From contig JBAJFG010000306.1 in the NCBI GenBank assembly GCA_037903475.1, positions 250,001 to 314,000 of the forward strand: a stretch of 64,000 nucleotides of DNA. The letters are read 5' to 3'. The translations under genes were made by a program, and so were the position numbers. The DNA comes from Ancylostoma caninum. Taxonomy: Eukaryota > Nematoda > Chromadorea > Rhabditida > Ancylostomatidae. The notes below the pieces were generated by a model. It had not been told where the DNA came from. It was given only the letters and a program-made list of their open reading frames with translations, and made no database searches. Of the stretch, positions 41,189-53,039 are shown piece by piece (position 1 is the first letter of the stretch; every line of letters starts with the position of its first letter).

Positions 41189-43314
41189 GTCAGTGTTTAA
41201 TGTCAGTTGTTTCGAGCGCCGCAGCAGAACTTGTCTTTTTCTTGTTCCTTTTATTCTTTCGATCTTGTGCGCAAGGTATTCTATTGATTTGTTTGCCGAT
41301 TTGCCATTGTATCGCCGACTTCTTATTAAATTCTTCGTAGCCTTTCTATATAGTAGGAAAATTTGAATCTATACCAGTTTTTATAGGAGGATAATAGGTT
41401 TATCTCCACTGATTGCTGATCTTATACGTAACGACTTTTGTGCAGCTGTGTGCTTTAAACCTCAAGAATTGATATGGAATAAATGATCTGGGGAGAAATT
41501 TAGTAGTAACTCCCTCTTGAAGCGTCCCTCACAGCCTCTTTGATTTTATTCCCTGTAATATAGCCAGCAATAGAACTGCAGAAGCGCTAATGTCGCTCGC
41601 GATGATAAACTACGTTGCTTCCAGTTGATATTTATAAATACCCCATTTTGCTAGACGACCAGTGGTGAAGGAGTGAATATAAACTGTCAGTTTTATTCGC
41701 CTCTTATTCTACTTTGTCTTACAGTTAATTTGTCTTACAGTTAAGCCTTCTACCTATTCAGCAAGACATGCATCTCGCGCTTCAAATGCACTTCGTGACG
41801 TCAATTTCGTGTGTCGGCCGTGATTGCATCCAAACGAACTCATCGTGCACTAATTTCTGTACAGTCTATTAGCTAACAGAGGGTGCCCGATCTGACTTTG
41901 TCCGCAACTACGACTTCACCATTTTTAGGCTAACCGATCTATTTTTTGCACTTTTCTTTTCCATATGGTGTGGTTCCTTCCATTCTTATGTTTCCCCACT
42001 GCCATCCGCTAAAATATCCTTCCAGACGCATTCTGCAGGCAAAGTCGTAATTGCAGACAATGTCAGATCAGGCGCCATCTGTGAGCTAATGGACCATACG
42101 ATGTTGCAAACATTGCGGACGGTGGAAATTAATAAATATAGGATTAAATCTGGGAAGGACTTTTTCTAATCTGGAAGAAATATGTACAGCTGCTCGCATA
42201 TTGATGGGCTAAGGTAACCATAGTCTGCCAAGTCGTATATGACTGGACCACGAAGTCATTATTTTTGAAATCAAATTTACTTCCGCAGTAGAAGTCCCGC
42301 AAAAATCTATAATAATTCTATGCTAGTATTTCTCTTTTGCTCAGAGATTTTGTTCTCATCTCAGGAATTCTAGTTATTCCACGTGCTGGGTGGGAACTAG
42401 TGGTTCGCTCGGTTAGCGAACGTAGCGCTTATCATGTGGACGTGAGTTGAATCTGTAACCTGGTAGGACTTACCCCTCCCACCTTCATACTTTCACCGCA
42501 ACATTACCCAAGATTTTGAGAGTCTAAGTTAGAGTATAGTCTGTTAGCCCAGGGAGTGCATCTGGGTCAGGCCCCAGCACAGGTCTTCCCGGGGGCAAGC
42601 TGGGCTTCGTAAAAGGGTCAAAAAGCAAAGGGGGCTTCGCACTGGAGTCAGGGGCGGATCCCCGGAAAAAAATTGTGTTTTTGTTACTTCCAAGGAAGGC
42701 ATCACAGTCATCAGGCGAGATAGGAGGATTAAATAAGTTAAGTGACCGATTCAATAAGTGCGGGGAAGCTGCTCTTGCTTTGAGCAGCGCAATAGGGGCG
42801 ACTGAGGTCGAAAAATGGCTTGCAGGGATGCTGCTCGTGTTTTGAGCGGTCAGGGGAGTGTTCCAAGTATTTCGATTGGAGCACATATTCTACAAACACG
42901 TAGGATTCTAAGGGTTCCGGCGTAGTCTACACGCAACCAAATGACATGATATCTTCACTAATAAAAGATTTAAGGGACTACCACAGGTGTATTTGGACGA
43001 CCAAAACTTAGACGTTCGTGCAGCTCTATCCTCGTGGAAGGTGAGCTCTACAGCCATTACAATTGGGGTAGAGCTGCAAATTTAGCAGCACTTTGGAGTC
43101 AGTGCTGATTATGTGTGCCAGAAGTTCTCCTGTTTGAGCAGCGGAGTCGCCACAACTCTGCTGCTATAATATTGCATCTGTGTTGACACATTAAGGCCCG
43201 CACCCTTCAGTGCCTCAAACCGCGGGCATGCATTTATTCTATTTTAGCCTTAGCTTCCTATTAGGTATAAACGCCACCAATATAACTTTACATGTGTATA
43301 GCCAAAGGAAAGTT
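41189..43314. other. Putative long first intron of the kinase gene; no exon seen
   Basis: AT-rich. A proline-rich open frame on the minus strand (42524-42886) has no family resemblance. A tRNA-like segment near 42410-42470 (GGTTCGCTCGGTTAGCGAAC) has no convincing B box. Confidence 0.35.
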
Positions 43315-43315
43315 A

Positions 43316-43408
<93 letters not shown>
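43315..43408 (+). repeat. (CA)n microsatellite, about 47 units
   Basis: A pure CA run, then CCACGCACACAC and (GA)n. Confidence 0.97.
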
Positions 43409-43410
<2 letters not shown>

Positions 43411-44164
43411 ACGCACACACAGAGAGAGAGAATCAAACTTTTAAATTTTTCTCCAATCAGATGAAGACGGAAAAGTTCAGAAAATTATTGAACAACTTCA
43501 AATATCACTGATACGTAAGAAAAAACAGAAAATAAACATATTCTTTACAGAAAACAGAACATTATTCAGGAAGAACCGGTATCTAATCTCCTGCTCCATG
43601 TTATTGTTGCTGTTATTGTCCATTTCGTCCTCCACGCGGGCGACACGACGCTTCTATAAAGTAGACAAAAATAAAATAGACAAAAATAAAGTTGAAGATA
43701 AATACTGGGCAAATTTAGCTGCGAAAGCGACATTTAAATGGAACTCACTGATTTGGAGCGCAATTTTCTGCCGGCGATTGTGTACTGGGCACATCGGTAT
43801 CGGCAACATCGGTGTCATCAAAATGACAGCCTTCCGAATGGAAACACTGGAAAGAAGGTCCACACATTAAGACTAATCGCGGCACAATCACAAATACCAG
43901 CAAGTGTATAATTTAAAAAAAATTAATTTTTCGGAGAACTTACTTACAGCTGTAGGTAATTTCACGTGATCCTCAGTAATTCGATCGCTCTGTTTCTGTC
44001 CTCCACAGTTTCGATGCCCAAAACTTCAGACTTCGTAACTGATCCTGAATCTAAGCAGTTACACCCTCGCTAGATCAGCTAATTCCTATACAAAATGTAC
44101 GATTAGTACGATTACTACATATAAATGATAGAGAGAATGAGAGGGACGCAGAGGAAGAGGGAAA

Positions 44165-44276
44165 GAGAGGAGAAGGGGCATAAGCAATATCATGAAGAGC
44201 AATAATAGAAAAAAGTTCAAGAGAGGAGAACGGGCATAAGCAATATCATGAAGAGCAATAATAGAAAAAAGTTCAA
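44165..44276 (+). repeat. 56-bp tandem duplication
   Basis: GAGAGGAGAA to AAAAAAGTTCAA occurs twice in succession (44165-44220 and 44221-44276) with about one substitution, so it is recent. It lies in a purine-rich stretch beginning near 44128. Confidence 0.85.
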
Positions 44277-44289
44277 GAGAGACGTTAAA

Positions 44290-45248
44290 AATGTAAGATG
44301 CTGCAGAATCTGCAACACCGCGTAACCCGCTCGATTTTCGAAATAATCCTATTCGATCAATAGCAGCACACATCCTAGAAACCACTGACGGCAGCACTTT
44401 AGCAACTCTATTCAGGTGAGTTGGCAACTAGATGCAAGCGGTAGCACACCTGACATGAGCTGCTATGAGGTCCATACTTCAAGATTGGGCTCGAAAGTTG
44501 GAGTTTGGGGAGATTTAAGAGGGCACTACAACTGTATGCTCAGTACTGCCAGAACCAATATACGGCGCAAAGAATATATGCGGGGGAGACCTCAGGACTC
44601 CCTCCAGGTCCCCCTGGTCGACCTAAGTCACTTAATGAGCATACACATTTTTAGGTCACATAATTTTTGGCTTCCTCATCATACTCTTTCTGTAGGGTCC
44701 GCTTCATCATTTAAGCATCTGATGGATGCGATCCATCGAATGCTTAAAAAAAGAAGTGTGGAATCCCTAGGAGTTCTTGGAGTGTTGCTAAATAGCGGTA
44801 ATTTGGCGCTCAGCATACATAGGGAGCATGCACTTTTTTAGTTCACGTAAATTTTGGTGATTTTTAGCAAGCAGTTGTAGTACCCCCTTAGTCCTACTGT
44901 TACTGAAGATTGCAATTCATTCCGTTGCGTTTACGCTGCGCAGGAATCCTTGGAATCCCATGGAGTCCAAGCCCGTAGGATGTGTGCTCCAATCGAACGA
45001 CGCCGCTGACTAGTTGTTTCAACGCGTTTTGCCATGTGGATCACGTTCAAATGTACCCTGTAGATCGTTCAAATGAACATCCAGAATTGTAAATCATTCT
45101 AATGTTTGCTCGTAGCGTCTCTGATGTAGTCTGGCCGAAATCTCTGATATTTTGTTTCGTTTTCGAACATGTCCTGCTTTCTCCGACATCTTTTAGGCTT
45201 ATTTGTATGAATCATCTGTTCATTCTGACATGCTCCAGTGACCGTTTC
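44290..45248. other. No supported gene
   Basis: An open frame at 44416-44841 (plus) shows no domain. It spans two diverged copies of GAGCATACACATTTTTAG / GAGCATGCACTTTTTTAG (about 44637 and 44823), indicating repeat sequence. Confidence 0.35.
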
Positions 45249-45445
45249 AAGGGCAATTTATAGGTTAATTTGTACTCGCTACGTGCGTCAGACGCACGCA
45301 TTAATTTAAGAAGGATTGTACACGTACGGCCGCCTCGAGGCCATAAATGCGTGCCGTTGAGCTGAGTCAGCGGTGCGACTGGCCCTATCCTTCATCATAT
45401 AGACTCACGCGCGTCAAATGCACGCATCTAGTATAAATTGCCCTT
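45249..45445. mobile_element. Small MITE with inverted ends AAGGGCAATTTATA
   Basis: AAGGGCAATTTATA (45249-45262) and its complement TATAAATTGCCCTT (45432-45445) bound about 197 bp. Inside each end is a TGACGCRCG/ACGCACGCAT-type motif, also inverted. Confidence 0.7.
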
Positions 45446-45869
45446 CGATCTGCTCAACTTCCTAGTCCATTCCCTTTCGGATTGAAGGTGTTTTCTTCGT
45501 ATTCATGCTTTTTTTTATTTTTTGCGTCAGAATTTTGTGCCCTCACCTTCCTCAGATTATAATTTGAACAATGAACTCGTGCCCCAGCACGAGCTGTTCC
45601 CTGGGACTCCAATTTTCAAAGTGTGTTCAACTTTTCCTTTCGTTTGCATGTTCAAAGGGGGCTTCGTTTCGATTTTGGGCTGGAGAAGACCTCGCACCAG
45701 GGCCTGGTATCGGCCGGGCCTATTGGCCGGTTTGATCGGAGGCAGTAGCGAAACATCAAAATGAAAGGTATCACACCGCATATATGTCGAAACTTACAGA
45801 AAAAGGTGAAAAATGGATAAAAAAGGCCGAACGTGACCATAACCGTATCCTGTCATTCTCACAGTTTTG

Positions 45870-46375
45870 GCTACAATAGACCCATATTCTGGCGTTCCTC
45901 GCACCAGGGGCACAGCGGACCTCTCCTATGCCAGCGAACCCGTGTCTTGGCGTTCCCCACATTTTCAGACCACAACGCACCCCCTCTTCCATCTGCGTAC
46001 CCGTATCTTGGAGTTCCCTTAACTTTCAGGCCCCAGAAGACCCCCTTCGTTAGACCGAATGCTGGCGTTCCCTCAACTTTCAGGCCACAGCAGACCCATC
46101 CTCCCTTCAGTTTTCCAGAATGCTGGTGTTCCTCACACCTGGGCCACAGCGGAACCCTGTTCCATCGGCATGACCATTTCCTGTCATTCACTCACTTTTT
46201 GGCCACTACAGACCCATCGTCCATCGGTGAACCTCTATTCTGGCATTTCTCCCACCTGGGCCATGTCAGACCCCTCCTCCATCTGCGAACCCGTATCCTA
46301 GCTTTTCCGCAACGTTGAGTCACAGTACAACCCCTACTCCATCGACATAACAGTATCTGTCACTATTCGCCCCTG
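45870..46375 (+). repeat. Degenerate minisatellite, eight to nine units of about 55-62 bp
   Basis: Units share GGCCACAGCAGACCC-, CTCCATC-, GAACCCGTAT- and CTTGGCGTTCC-like parts, with starts near 45870, 45909, 45969, 46029, 46083, 46143, 46202 and 46260. Divergence is high, so it is old. Overlapping open frames are composition effects. Confidence 0.75.
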
Positions 46376-47630
46376 GCACACCTCTCGTCCGTGCGTCCTT
46401 ACCCTTTGTAAATCTCGAGAGCAATGGGAGGAAGTTAGGAGTTATCCAGAAATTTTGAATAATTACATACTTGATCACGGGAAGTGTCACAGTGGTCTGT
46501 AATGACGCACTTTTTCTATGCATGTTAGTGTACAACTGGAATCTCTTCCGTGGCTGCAGAATCGCTCAGACTTTTCGGACGGATGCTAGGACGAGAACGT
46601 GCCGCATGTGAGAAGTGCGGCGGATACTACCGCTGCACTGGGCCTAGAGAGCTCCCAGGCCGCACACGGATCTCGCTCATGCTGATCTGCGGTGCAACAG
46701 TTGGTTTTGAGTGAAGAGCAGTGGCTATCCTGCTCCGTACAATGTGCTGCCTTAAAGCCTTGCTAGCTCTGATTCATCGGTTGGCTGTGAGACCGCAGGC
46801 GTGGGACAGTCACTGTGCAAGGATTTCGAAATTGCGGGTCCCGCGGAGATCTAGTCTCATCTCGCTCCATAAATCGGTTTCTCGTATGACGTCTTCCCTC
46901 CACCATTGTTTATGCACTGCACTGCACAAAAGATTTCACAAGACTCTCATGGTCTGACGCCAGAAAAATCTGAACCCTTACCACTCTTTATATAGGAGGA
47001 TTCTCATTCAATCATTCCGATAAACTGCCAACTTTTGATTTCTACAATTATTTCTTCTTCTCAGACCAGTGCTTTCTTGCTCACTTATCTCATCCAAAGT
47101 CATCTGAGCCTGTGGATTCATCAACCGCACAGAAAACAGCTTTGAAAAAAAAATAGTGCGAAAGGAAAACACGAAGAAAGGCGACATCGATTTTTTTTAC
47201 CTGCTTGAGTGCTGGCCGAAATCCGCCGATTTTGCAGCTTTCGGTTCGGGAATTTCACTACTATGTTCATTTTTGAGATATCTGTGAATTAGGGATTATC
47301 TGGACACACCATTGGAATGGACCTACTCGCACATACATACAGACCTAAACCACAATCCAAAAATTCATTTAGAGTGCTCGAAAACTTTGATAAACACGTT
47401 CTAACCCGTCCATGTGTAAAAGTGAGAAAAATCGATGGAACCAACCGCTCGATATTTTCATGCAAAAGTGAAATCACATTCGTGTTAGACGTAGTGGAAA
47501 GCCATGATAGACTTGTCTTCCCATGATCCTGAACAAAATTTGAAAATTCGATGAAATCAATAATTCAGCACTTTCATATTTCACATGGCAATCAGCAAGT
47601 CTTCTAGGAACAGGAAAGTAAATGTTCATC
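46376..47630. other. No supported gene
   Basis: Several short frames without family resemblance. Nothing else seen. Confidence 0.3.
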
Positions 47631-48745
47631 TACAATACTGCTCACGGGATCGCGACCGTCGCTCCGCGGAGTCACCGTCGCTCACCGTTGCTTTGCCATA
47701 ACTTCTGTAGAATGGCACCAATCAAGCAATTCGGTCACCATTCAATTTGTCTCAGAGAGATCTTTCAGACGAGTAACTTATTGTCGAGAGAAACTTTTGG
47801 TTTACCTGTTTTGTCCAAGTAATCAATATATTGGTTCATCTCGTGTAATGGATAGGGTTAGTAGTAGCTCAAACACGCGCGATGGACTGCTCTTCAAGCT
47901 TAGATCCAATTATATGTTGCAAATTGAAGCAGAAGCCGCCAAAGTTAACCATCTGAGAGCTGTTCTGGGCAAACTGCACACTGATTCAAGAGAACCTAAT
48001 TTTTGACGAAGTTGCTGGTAGCACACACTATTGCAACAGACCGAGCGAACTTGAGCAAGGAAGAATAACAGGTTCAAGATAACTCTTCTTATGCTTTATG
48101 TTCTGCAAGTGCCGCTGCTGCAGGCTCATTAGTCTCGATGTTATCCTTGCCCAAGATACGAACTTTTGTTGTGCCTCGTGAAGACCTCGATGCTGGGCGA
48201 GTTACTATTCGCCACTGAGATGACCTACGGAACTCCTAAGAAAATCTTGTAAAGAACACTATGGGTACTTCCGAAAAGTGCAGTTGATGCGGTTCTAGCC
48301 GTTATCGTGTGCCAATTGGGACTGCACTCATTTTGCAGAAAATTTAGCCGCAATCCCATAACCGTCTCTAGTAGCCCTGGATGAATGTTCGGACATTGGG
48401 AGCCTACGCATTCTCAAAGAGGTGGAAGTGCTATATCCTGGTCCAAAATGAGGAGTTTCCGCGAGGTGCGATTTTTCCGCACTGTTAGCTGCTGCAAAGC
48501 ATCTCGTGAGGCCCCGAGCGTGGGAGCACCTCGCATTGATGGCGACTCCCAGGTTCAATGCCTGCAGAGGGGAATCTTCTTGCAAAACCTTTGTTAAGGT
48601 TGGGAAAGTCTTTATTTGGGCAGACAAATGAATACTTCGACCGATTTGTGTTCAATGTTTATAATGACACAAAATGCATATTGCAAAGCGACGGTGACTC
48701 CGCGGAGCGACCGTCGGTTTTCGCGATCCCGTGAGCAGTATTGTA
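47631..48745. mobile_element. 1.1-kb TIR element with TA-type ends (Tc1/mariner-like, non-autonomous)
   Basis: Both ends read TACAATACTGCTCACGGGAT inward, followed by CGCGA and GACCGTCGCTCCGCGGAGTC, with a short indel between arms. Arms are about 50-60 bp. TA at each outer edge fits Tc1/mariner insertion. A 52-residue frame starting at the ATG at 47848 (MDRVSSSSNTRDGLLFKLRS onward) and a minus frame at 48328-48627 have no transposase motifs. Confidence 0.8.
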
Positions 48746-48914
48746 CTCTTCCCCTGCAATGAAACTGTTGTACTAGAACTCGCTAGTGGAATAGAGCGCT
48801 TCGAGTCAGTGAACAACACACTGCTACTGATTCGGTTTGCTTTATTCTTTTTTTTAAATTCACTACGGCAAAGACTCTCAACGTTTGATCTATTTGTGGG
48901 ATTTTCTCTGCGAT

Positions 48915-49275
48915 AGGTTTGTTACTGTATGAAAGTATTACTGATCAAATGCACTATCCTACGCAGCCATTAAACACATTCTCATATGTTCACTTTCAAA
49001 ACATTCCAGGGATAAGCCGTTTTTTTTCGGCTTTTTGAAAGGTCCCAGTTTTTGCTGGGAAGTTAAGTGCGCAATTCACGCGTAAAAGTGCAAAGTGATT
49101 TGGATAGCACCCAAATAATACCCTTTCTCTGGCCTTATTCATTCCCAAAATTTTCCAAACATTTCTTTACAGTTCTCCTTTCCAAAGGTGAACCAAAAAA
49201 ATATACACAAGGCTTGTTTCGGCTTCAGAGGCCGTGAACAGGAAGTTATAGGTGGCCAAATATTTCCTGTTTCTA
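48915..49275 (+). repeat. Dispersed repeat, plus copy (inverse of 55825-56150)
   Basis: TTACTGTATGAAAGTATTAC, TTTGGATAGCACCCAAATAA, CAAACATTTCTTTACAGTTC and CCACTAATTAATGCG all recur in reverse order and complement 6.9 kb downstream. The plus copy has an extra GTTTTTTTTCGGCTTTTTG segment. Confidence 0.75.
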
Positions 49276-49854
49276 GCCACTAATTAATGCGCGTACTGCG
49301 AATGACATTGTTTCGGTTAGAAGATTCCGCTGGTTGTCAGGATTTGTTCGAACATTGCTAACGTTTCTTAAATGAACGCCACTTAACTCCTCTTCAACAG
49401 AGCGTGCCGTTAATCGTTTATTATCTTCTTTAACTGAGAAGCCTGACTGGTTCCATCCAGTTATGGCAACTTTGGACTTTTGGAGTTTTCTTGACAATAA
49501 AGTATGTATGCAATACGTGGAGGCCGATCGCAGCTGTTAAATCAGCATTAGTGAGGCAACTGTTTATTAAAATGAAAGTGTTTACATTCAGATCTATCTA
49601 CCTCAACATAAAAATAATGGTCCCCGAATTCTCCTTTGTCGCTTTCCGACTTTTGGGCGAAAGGTACCAACAGGGTCAAGCGTCCAATGGGAAATTCCCC
49701 ATGATGGGGTCGTAAGGGAGAGGGCAGGGAAGGGGGGGGGGGGGTAAGTAGAGGGGCGGCTTGGCCATTGAAAGTAAATTCATAATTGTTTCATGGCATT
49801 ATGACAAACCAGCATTGCCAGCAAGAACCACCATGTCATTATCTGTTAAAACAG
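49276..49854. other. No supported gene; poly-G tract
   Basis: G-run of about 15 bases at about 49728-49744. Confidence 0.35.
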
Positions 49855-50180
49855 AACAGGTTGGCAGCGTATGAGAGGAATAGGCTTCAGCGCACCCACA
49901 GGTTCGATTCCCTGCGTCTTCAATAGACTTTTGCACGGGTCGAAATTACTTCAGAATCAAGTGTGGAGTAAAGACGGTGGAAATGTTAAAAAATGAAGTG
50001 TGGGTAGATGATCGATCGATTGCACATACGAAAATTCGCCTGCAGGGCCCGTCAGAACGTGAAATAATAGGGTGACTTAGACCTCGTGCTGAACTTCTCT
50101 GACTCGAAAACAGCGACTACTTTTCAACATATTCATAAATAGAAGACCAACAGCTCTATCTTTTGCCAGAGTTTGAATTT
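49855..50180 (+). mobile_element. tRNA-derived SINE-like copy, plus orientation (pair B)
   Basis: The head has an A-box-like TTGGCAGCGTATGAGAGG and a perfect B box, GGTTCGATTCC (49901-49911), then TTGCACGGGTCGAAATTACT. The body (GATCGATCGATTGCACATAC, TTCGCCTGCAGGGCCCGTC, GACCTCGTGCTGAACTTC) recurs inverted at 50680-50985. Confidence 0.75.
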
Positions 50181-50679
50181 TCTAAAACTTCATATTTTTT
50201 TGGGAGCTCAATGGGAAATTTTTCAAATTTTCGGATCTCCGAGGCAGGATTCCCCACCTAACTCAGTCAACCAGGAGCAAACATTAGAAAGCGATAATGG
50301 GGATTAAGAATGAATTATTGGAGCTCTATTACGTGAATGTAGTGAAATTCCGGTAAAAAGCAAACTCTCTTCATGGGAGTCGAAGAAGTGAAAACCTCGC
50401 AACTTGAAGAGATGGTGAAGATGGGGTAAATCTGTTTGGAAAATTACTGAGAAGCAGTTTGCAGATATCACGGAAACTTTTCTTCAACGAGTTTTAGATT
50501 GGGAAGTTTCCCATTTGAGTACAGAATCTGGCGCCACTAACTTCGCTCGTTTTTCCACAATTTAGGTGGGAAATCGATGGGAAATTCGCTAAGTTTCCCA
50601 TCAATTTCCCATGGAGCTCTCAAGAACATGGAGATCTAGAACATTGAAACTCTGAGAAAAGATAGAGCTGATCGTCCTC
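50181..50679. other. Spacer between inverted SINE-like copies
   Basis: The edges continue the inverted similarity (AGCTCTATCTTTTGCCAGAG near 50152 against its complement near 50655; TGGGAAATTTTTCAAATT near 50211 against 50585). No coding sequence. Confidence 0.4.
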
Positions 50680-50985
50680 TATGGACATATTGAAAAGCAT
50701 CTGTTGATTTTGAGTCAAAGGACTTCAGTACGAGGTCTAATTCACCCTAGTTTTCCACAAACTGGAGGGCCATGCAGGCGAATCCTTGCATGTGTAGTCG
50801 ATCGATTTCGCTTCCCTCACTTCATTTGCAAATCTTTCGATCCTCTCTACTCCACACAAAGTTCCGAAGCGGTTCCGACCCGTGCAAGGATTTCTTGGAG
50901 GCGCCGGAGATCGAACCCATGAGCGTTCAAATGGCAGCGCTGAAACCGACTTCTCGCATGCGCTGCCAATCAATCCTGTTTTGAC
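50680..50985 (-). mobile_element. tRNA-derived SINE-like copy, minus orientation (pair B)
   Basis: Reverse complement of the copy at 49855. The B box reads GGTTCGATCTCC (50907-50919 complement, with a one-base insertion) and the A-box-like part TTGGCAGCGCATGCGAGA. The two copies plus spacer make an imperfect 1.1-kb palindrome. Confidence 0.75.
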
Positions 50986-51700
50986 ACGTCATGAAGTGAT
51001 CGCTCTTGCTTGCTGTCTGGTCCGATCGGATTAGAAGGGATGAATATCGACTTAAAGATTGTTTTAGTTCCAATTTTGGGTTTTTAATGTATTTTGTTTG
51101 TGCCTTCTTCCTTGAAACTGCTCAGTGTACAGAGAAAACATGCGGGGGCAGAGGGGGGGGGGGGGGAGTCGTATTGAGGGTCGGTTTTTCCTATTGTCAT
51201 GCTTGACCCTGGGTACCAAACATTCGCTAGTGCGATACGCTGCGGCTTTCGCTACTCATATCGTCTGCTAAGCTCGTAGTTCAGTATACTCGTGGAAAAA
51301 TCGAAATCAAGAAAACCTTCCGACGGGACTTCCTTACCAATATTCATGCCATTTATTGTGGCAAAGAGTGCAAAATCTCTAAAATGATGAGTATTTCCGG
51401 TTTCAACTTGCTGCTAAATGTAGGCGATGCGGGAGGGCTGCAGACATAGGTGCGATAGTGATGAGACAGGGGTCAGAAAAGTGAAGGTTGTCTGGGTCAA
51501 AAAAGTGGAGGTTGTTCACCAACCACTTCGATGAACTTGAGGAAGAGAAAAGAGTGAAGTTTACAGAACGTGAGATAGTGAAGCCCTTTTTTAAAGATGA
51601 TTCGCACCGAAACAGGTCTAGTATTGCTGAAGAAGGGGAAAAAGATCACATGTTCAGGTGCGGAATGTTAAATATGCTCACAATCTCTACATTCTTACTC
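50986..51700. other. No supported gene; poly-G tract
   Basis: G-run near 51155-51168. A frame at 51488-51841 is truncated by the mariner insertion and has no recognised domain. Confidence 0.3.
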
Positions 51701-52926
51701 TACAGGGTGCGTATTAAACACTGGTACAACTTTCTCGAGCATATTTCGCGAGCAGATATTGATATTTTCAAACCCCATGGGCATCATTATTTTTGGCATT
51801 CCCTTCTCTTTAGGCATCAATGTTCTGAAAATTTCATATGAACTTTGCAGTAGATGGTACGTCCAAACTCTAAAAAAGCCGCAATTCTTGAGCTTAGCAG
51901 TGCAGGACATTCGGCTTCTGACAGCGTTCGTCTCCTCAACGTTCCACGGCAAACCGTCCGCTCTGCCATAAAGCGAGATACGCTTCTCGATCGTGTTCGC
52001 CCAGGACGACCAGTCACTGTATCCACTTCTGCTCCGAAGAATATCTTGAGAAAACGGATTGCACGCAACCCAGCAAGAAGCATGAGAAGGATGGCCAAGG
52101 AGTCGAATGTGTCAGAGGGAACCGTAAGAAAAGTTGTCGAGAGGATGCTCAACATGTGTCCCTATGAGCTCCGGAAGAGACGGAAGAGATACGCACAGAA
52201 GAAAGCAACAGTGAAAAAATGTAAAAGGCTGCTGGATCGCGCCGCGAATGGGAAACACCTGAGGATGCTGTTCACGATGAGAAGCTCTTTACGGTCGAGC
52301 AGAGCTACAATAGCCAAAACGTTCGAGTGCTCGCCCGTACGTCTAATGAAGCTAATGAGGCCGGAAGAACTGTTTCCCGAAGCGTAAAGCTCGCCTCCAA
52401 CCCTTGGTCTGGGCCGGAGTGTCCGCTTCCGGCCGAACTCCTCTCCTATTCGTGGAAATGGGAGCAAAGATCAACACTGATTTCTACCTGGAGGGAGTTC
52501 TGGAGAAGGAGCTCTTACCTTGGTCACGCAAACACTTCAAGAATTTGATTCAACTTCTTCACAAGTCCAAGAAGGTGCAGAGGTTGTGTCGCGAGAACCT
52601 GCTCGACTTCATCGATGCGAATGAATGGCCGGCGGACTCCCCCGATCTTAACGTCATGAACTACTCCGACTGGACCATTTTAGAGGAGAAGGTTTGTGCC
52701 AAACGACATGGCGGTGTGGATGCCTTGAAGTCCTCTCTCATGAAGGCGTGGGAAGAGATTTCTCAGGGGTGTGGAGCGTTATACCTGGAAAAGGCGGTGC
52801 CATGGAGCTCCTCGATTGGCGGACTGGAGAGTAATAAAGGACATTTACAAGAACTCCAGGTTATATTGATTTTGATAGTAATTACGAGGTAAAAACCTTG
52901 TTTCGGTATTAATTACGCACCCTGTA
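51701..52926 (+). mobile_element. Mariner-type transposon, defective
   Basis: Starts TACAGGGTGCGTATTAA (51701) and ends TTAATTACGCACCCTGTA (52926), with TA at both edges. The length (1.23 kb) is normal for a mariner. It encodes the broken transposase described separately. It is better preserved than the two relics at 21.8-24.5 kb. Confidence 0.9.
51854..52892 (+). pseudogene. Mariner transposase pseudogene with several frameshifts
   Basis: The first part (51854-52260) is a paired helix-turn-helix DNA-binding region (SSAGHSASDSVRLLNVPRQT, then VSEGTVRKVVERML). The catalytic core is spread over three frames. DEKLFTVEQSYNSQNVRVLA follows a frameshift near 52280. A second change before 52404 gives MVWAGVSASGRTPLLF, VEMGAKINTDFYLEGVLE. 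The segment that should carry the second Asp (usually QQDSAPAHK) is out of frame near 52545, and the third Asp is in EWPADSPDLN (about 52624-52653). At least three frame changes separate the DDD residues, so no active enzyme is made. The C-terminus (WTILEEKVCAKRH) is conserved. Confidence 0.88.
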
Positions 52927-53039
52927 ACATGTGAGACACCCGACATGTCAGAGATTTGCATTGGCGTCCTGCTTTCGTGCCGGGACCCACGTTCATCTCA
53001 GTACTGATAGCATCTCAACTTGATTTTTGCTAAATATTT

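Noticed and set aside
42524..42886. Proline-rich minus-strand protein of 120 residues
   Set aside because: No domain, splice context or homologous copy; the low-complexity composition explains the open frame.
49858..49925. Functional tRNA gene with perfect B box
   Set aside because: Cloverleaf pairing is poor, and the same sequence with its tail recurs inverted 1 kb away.
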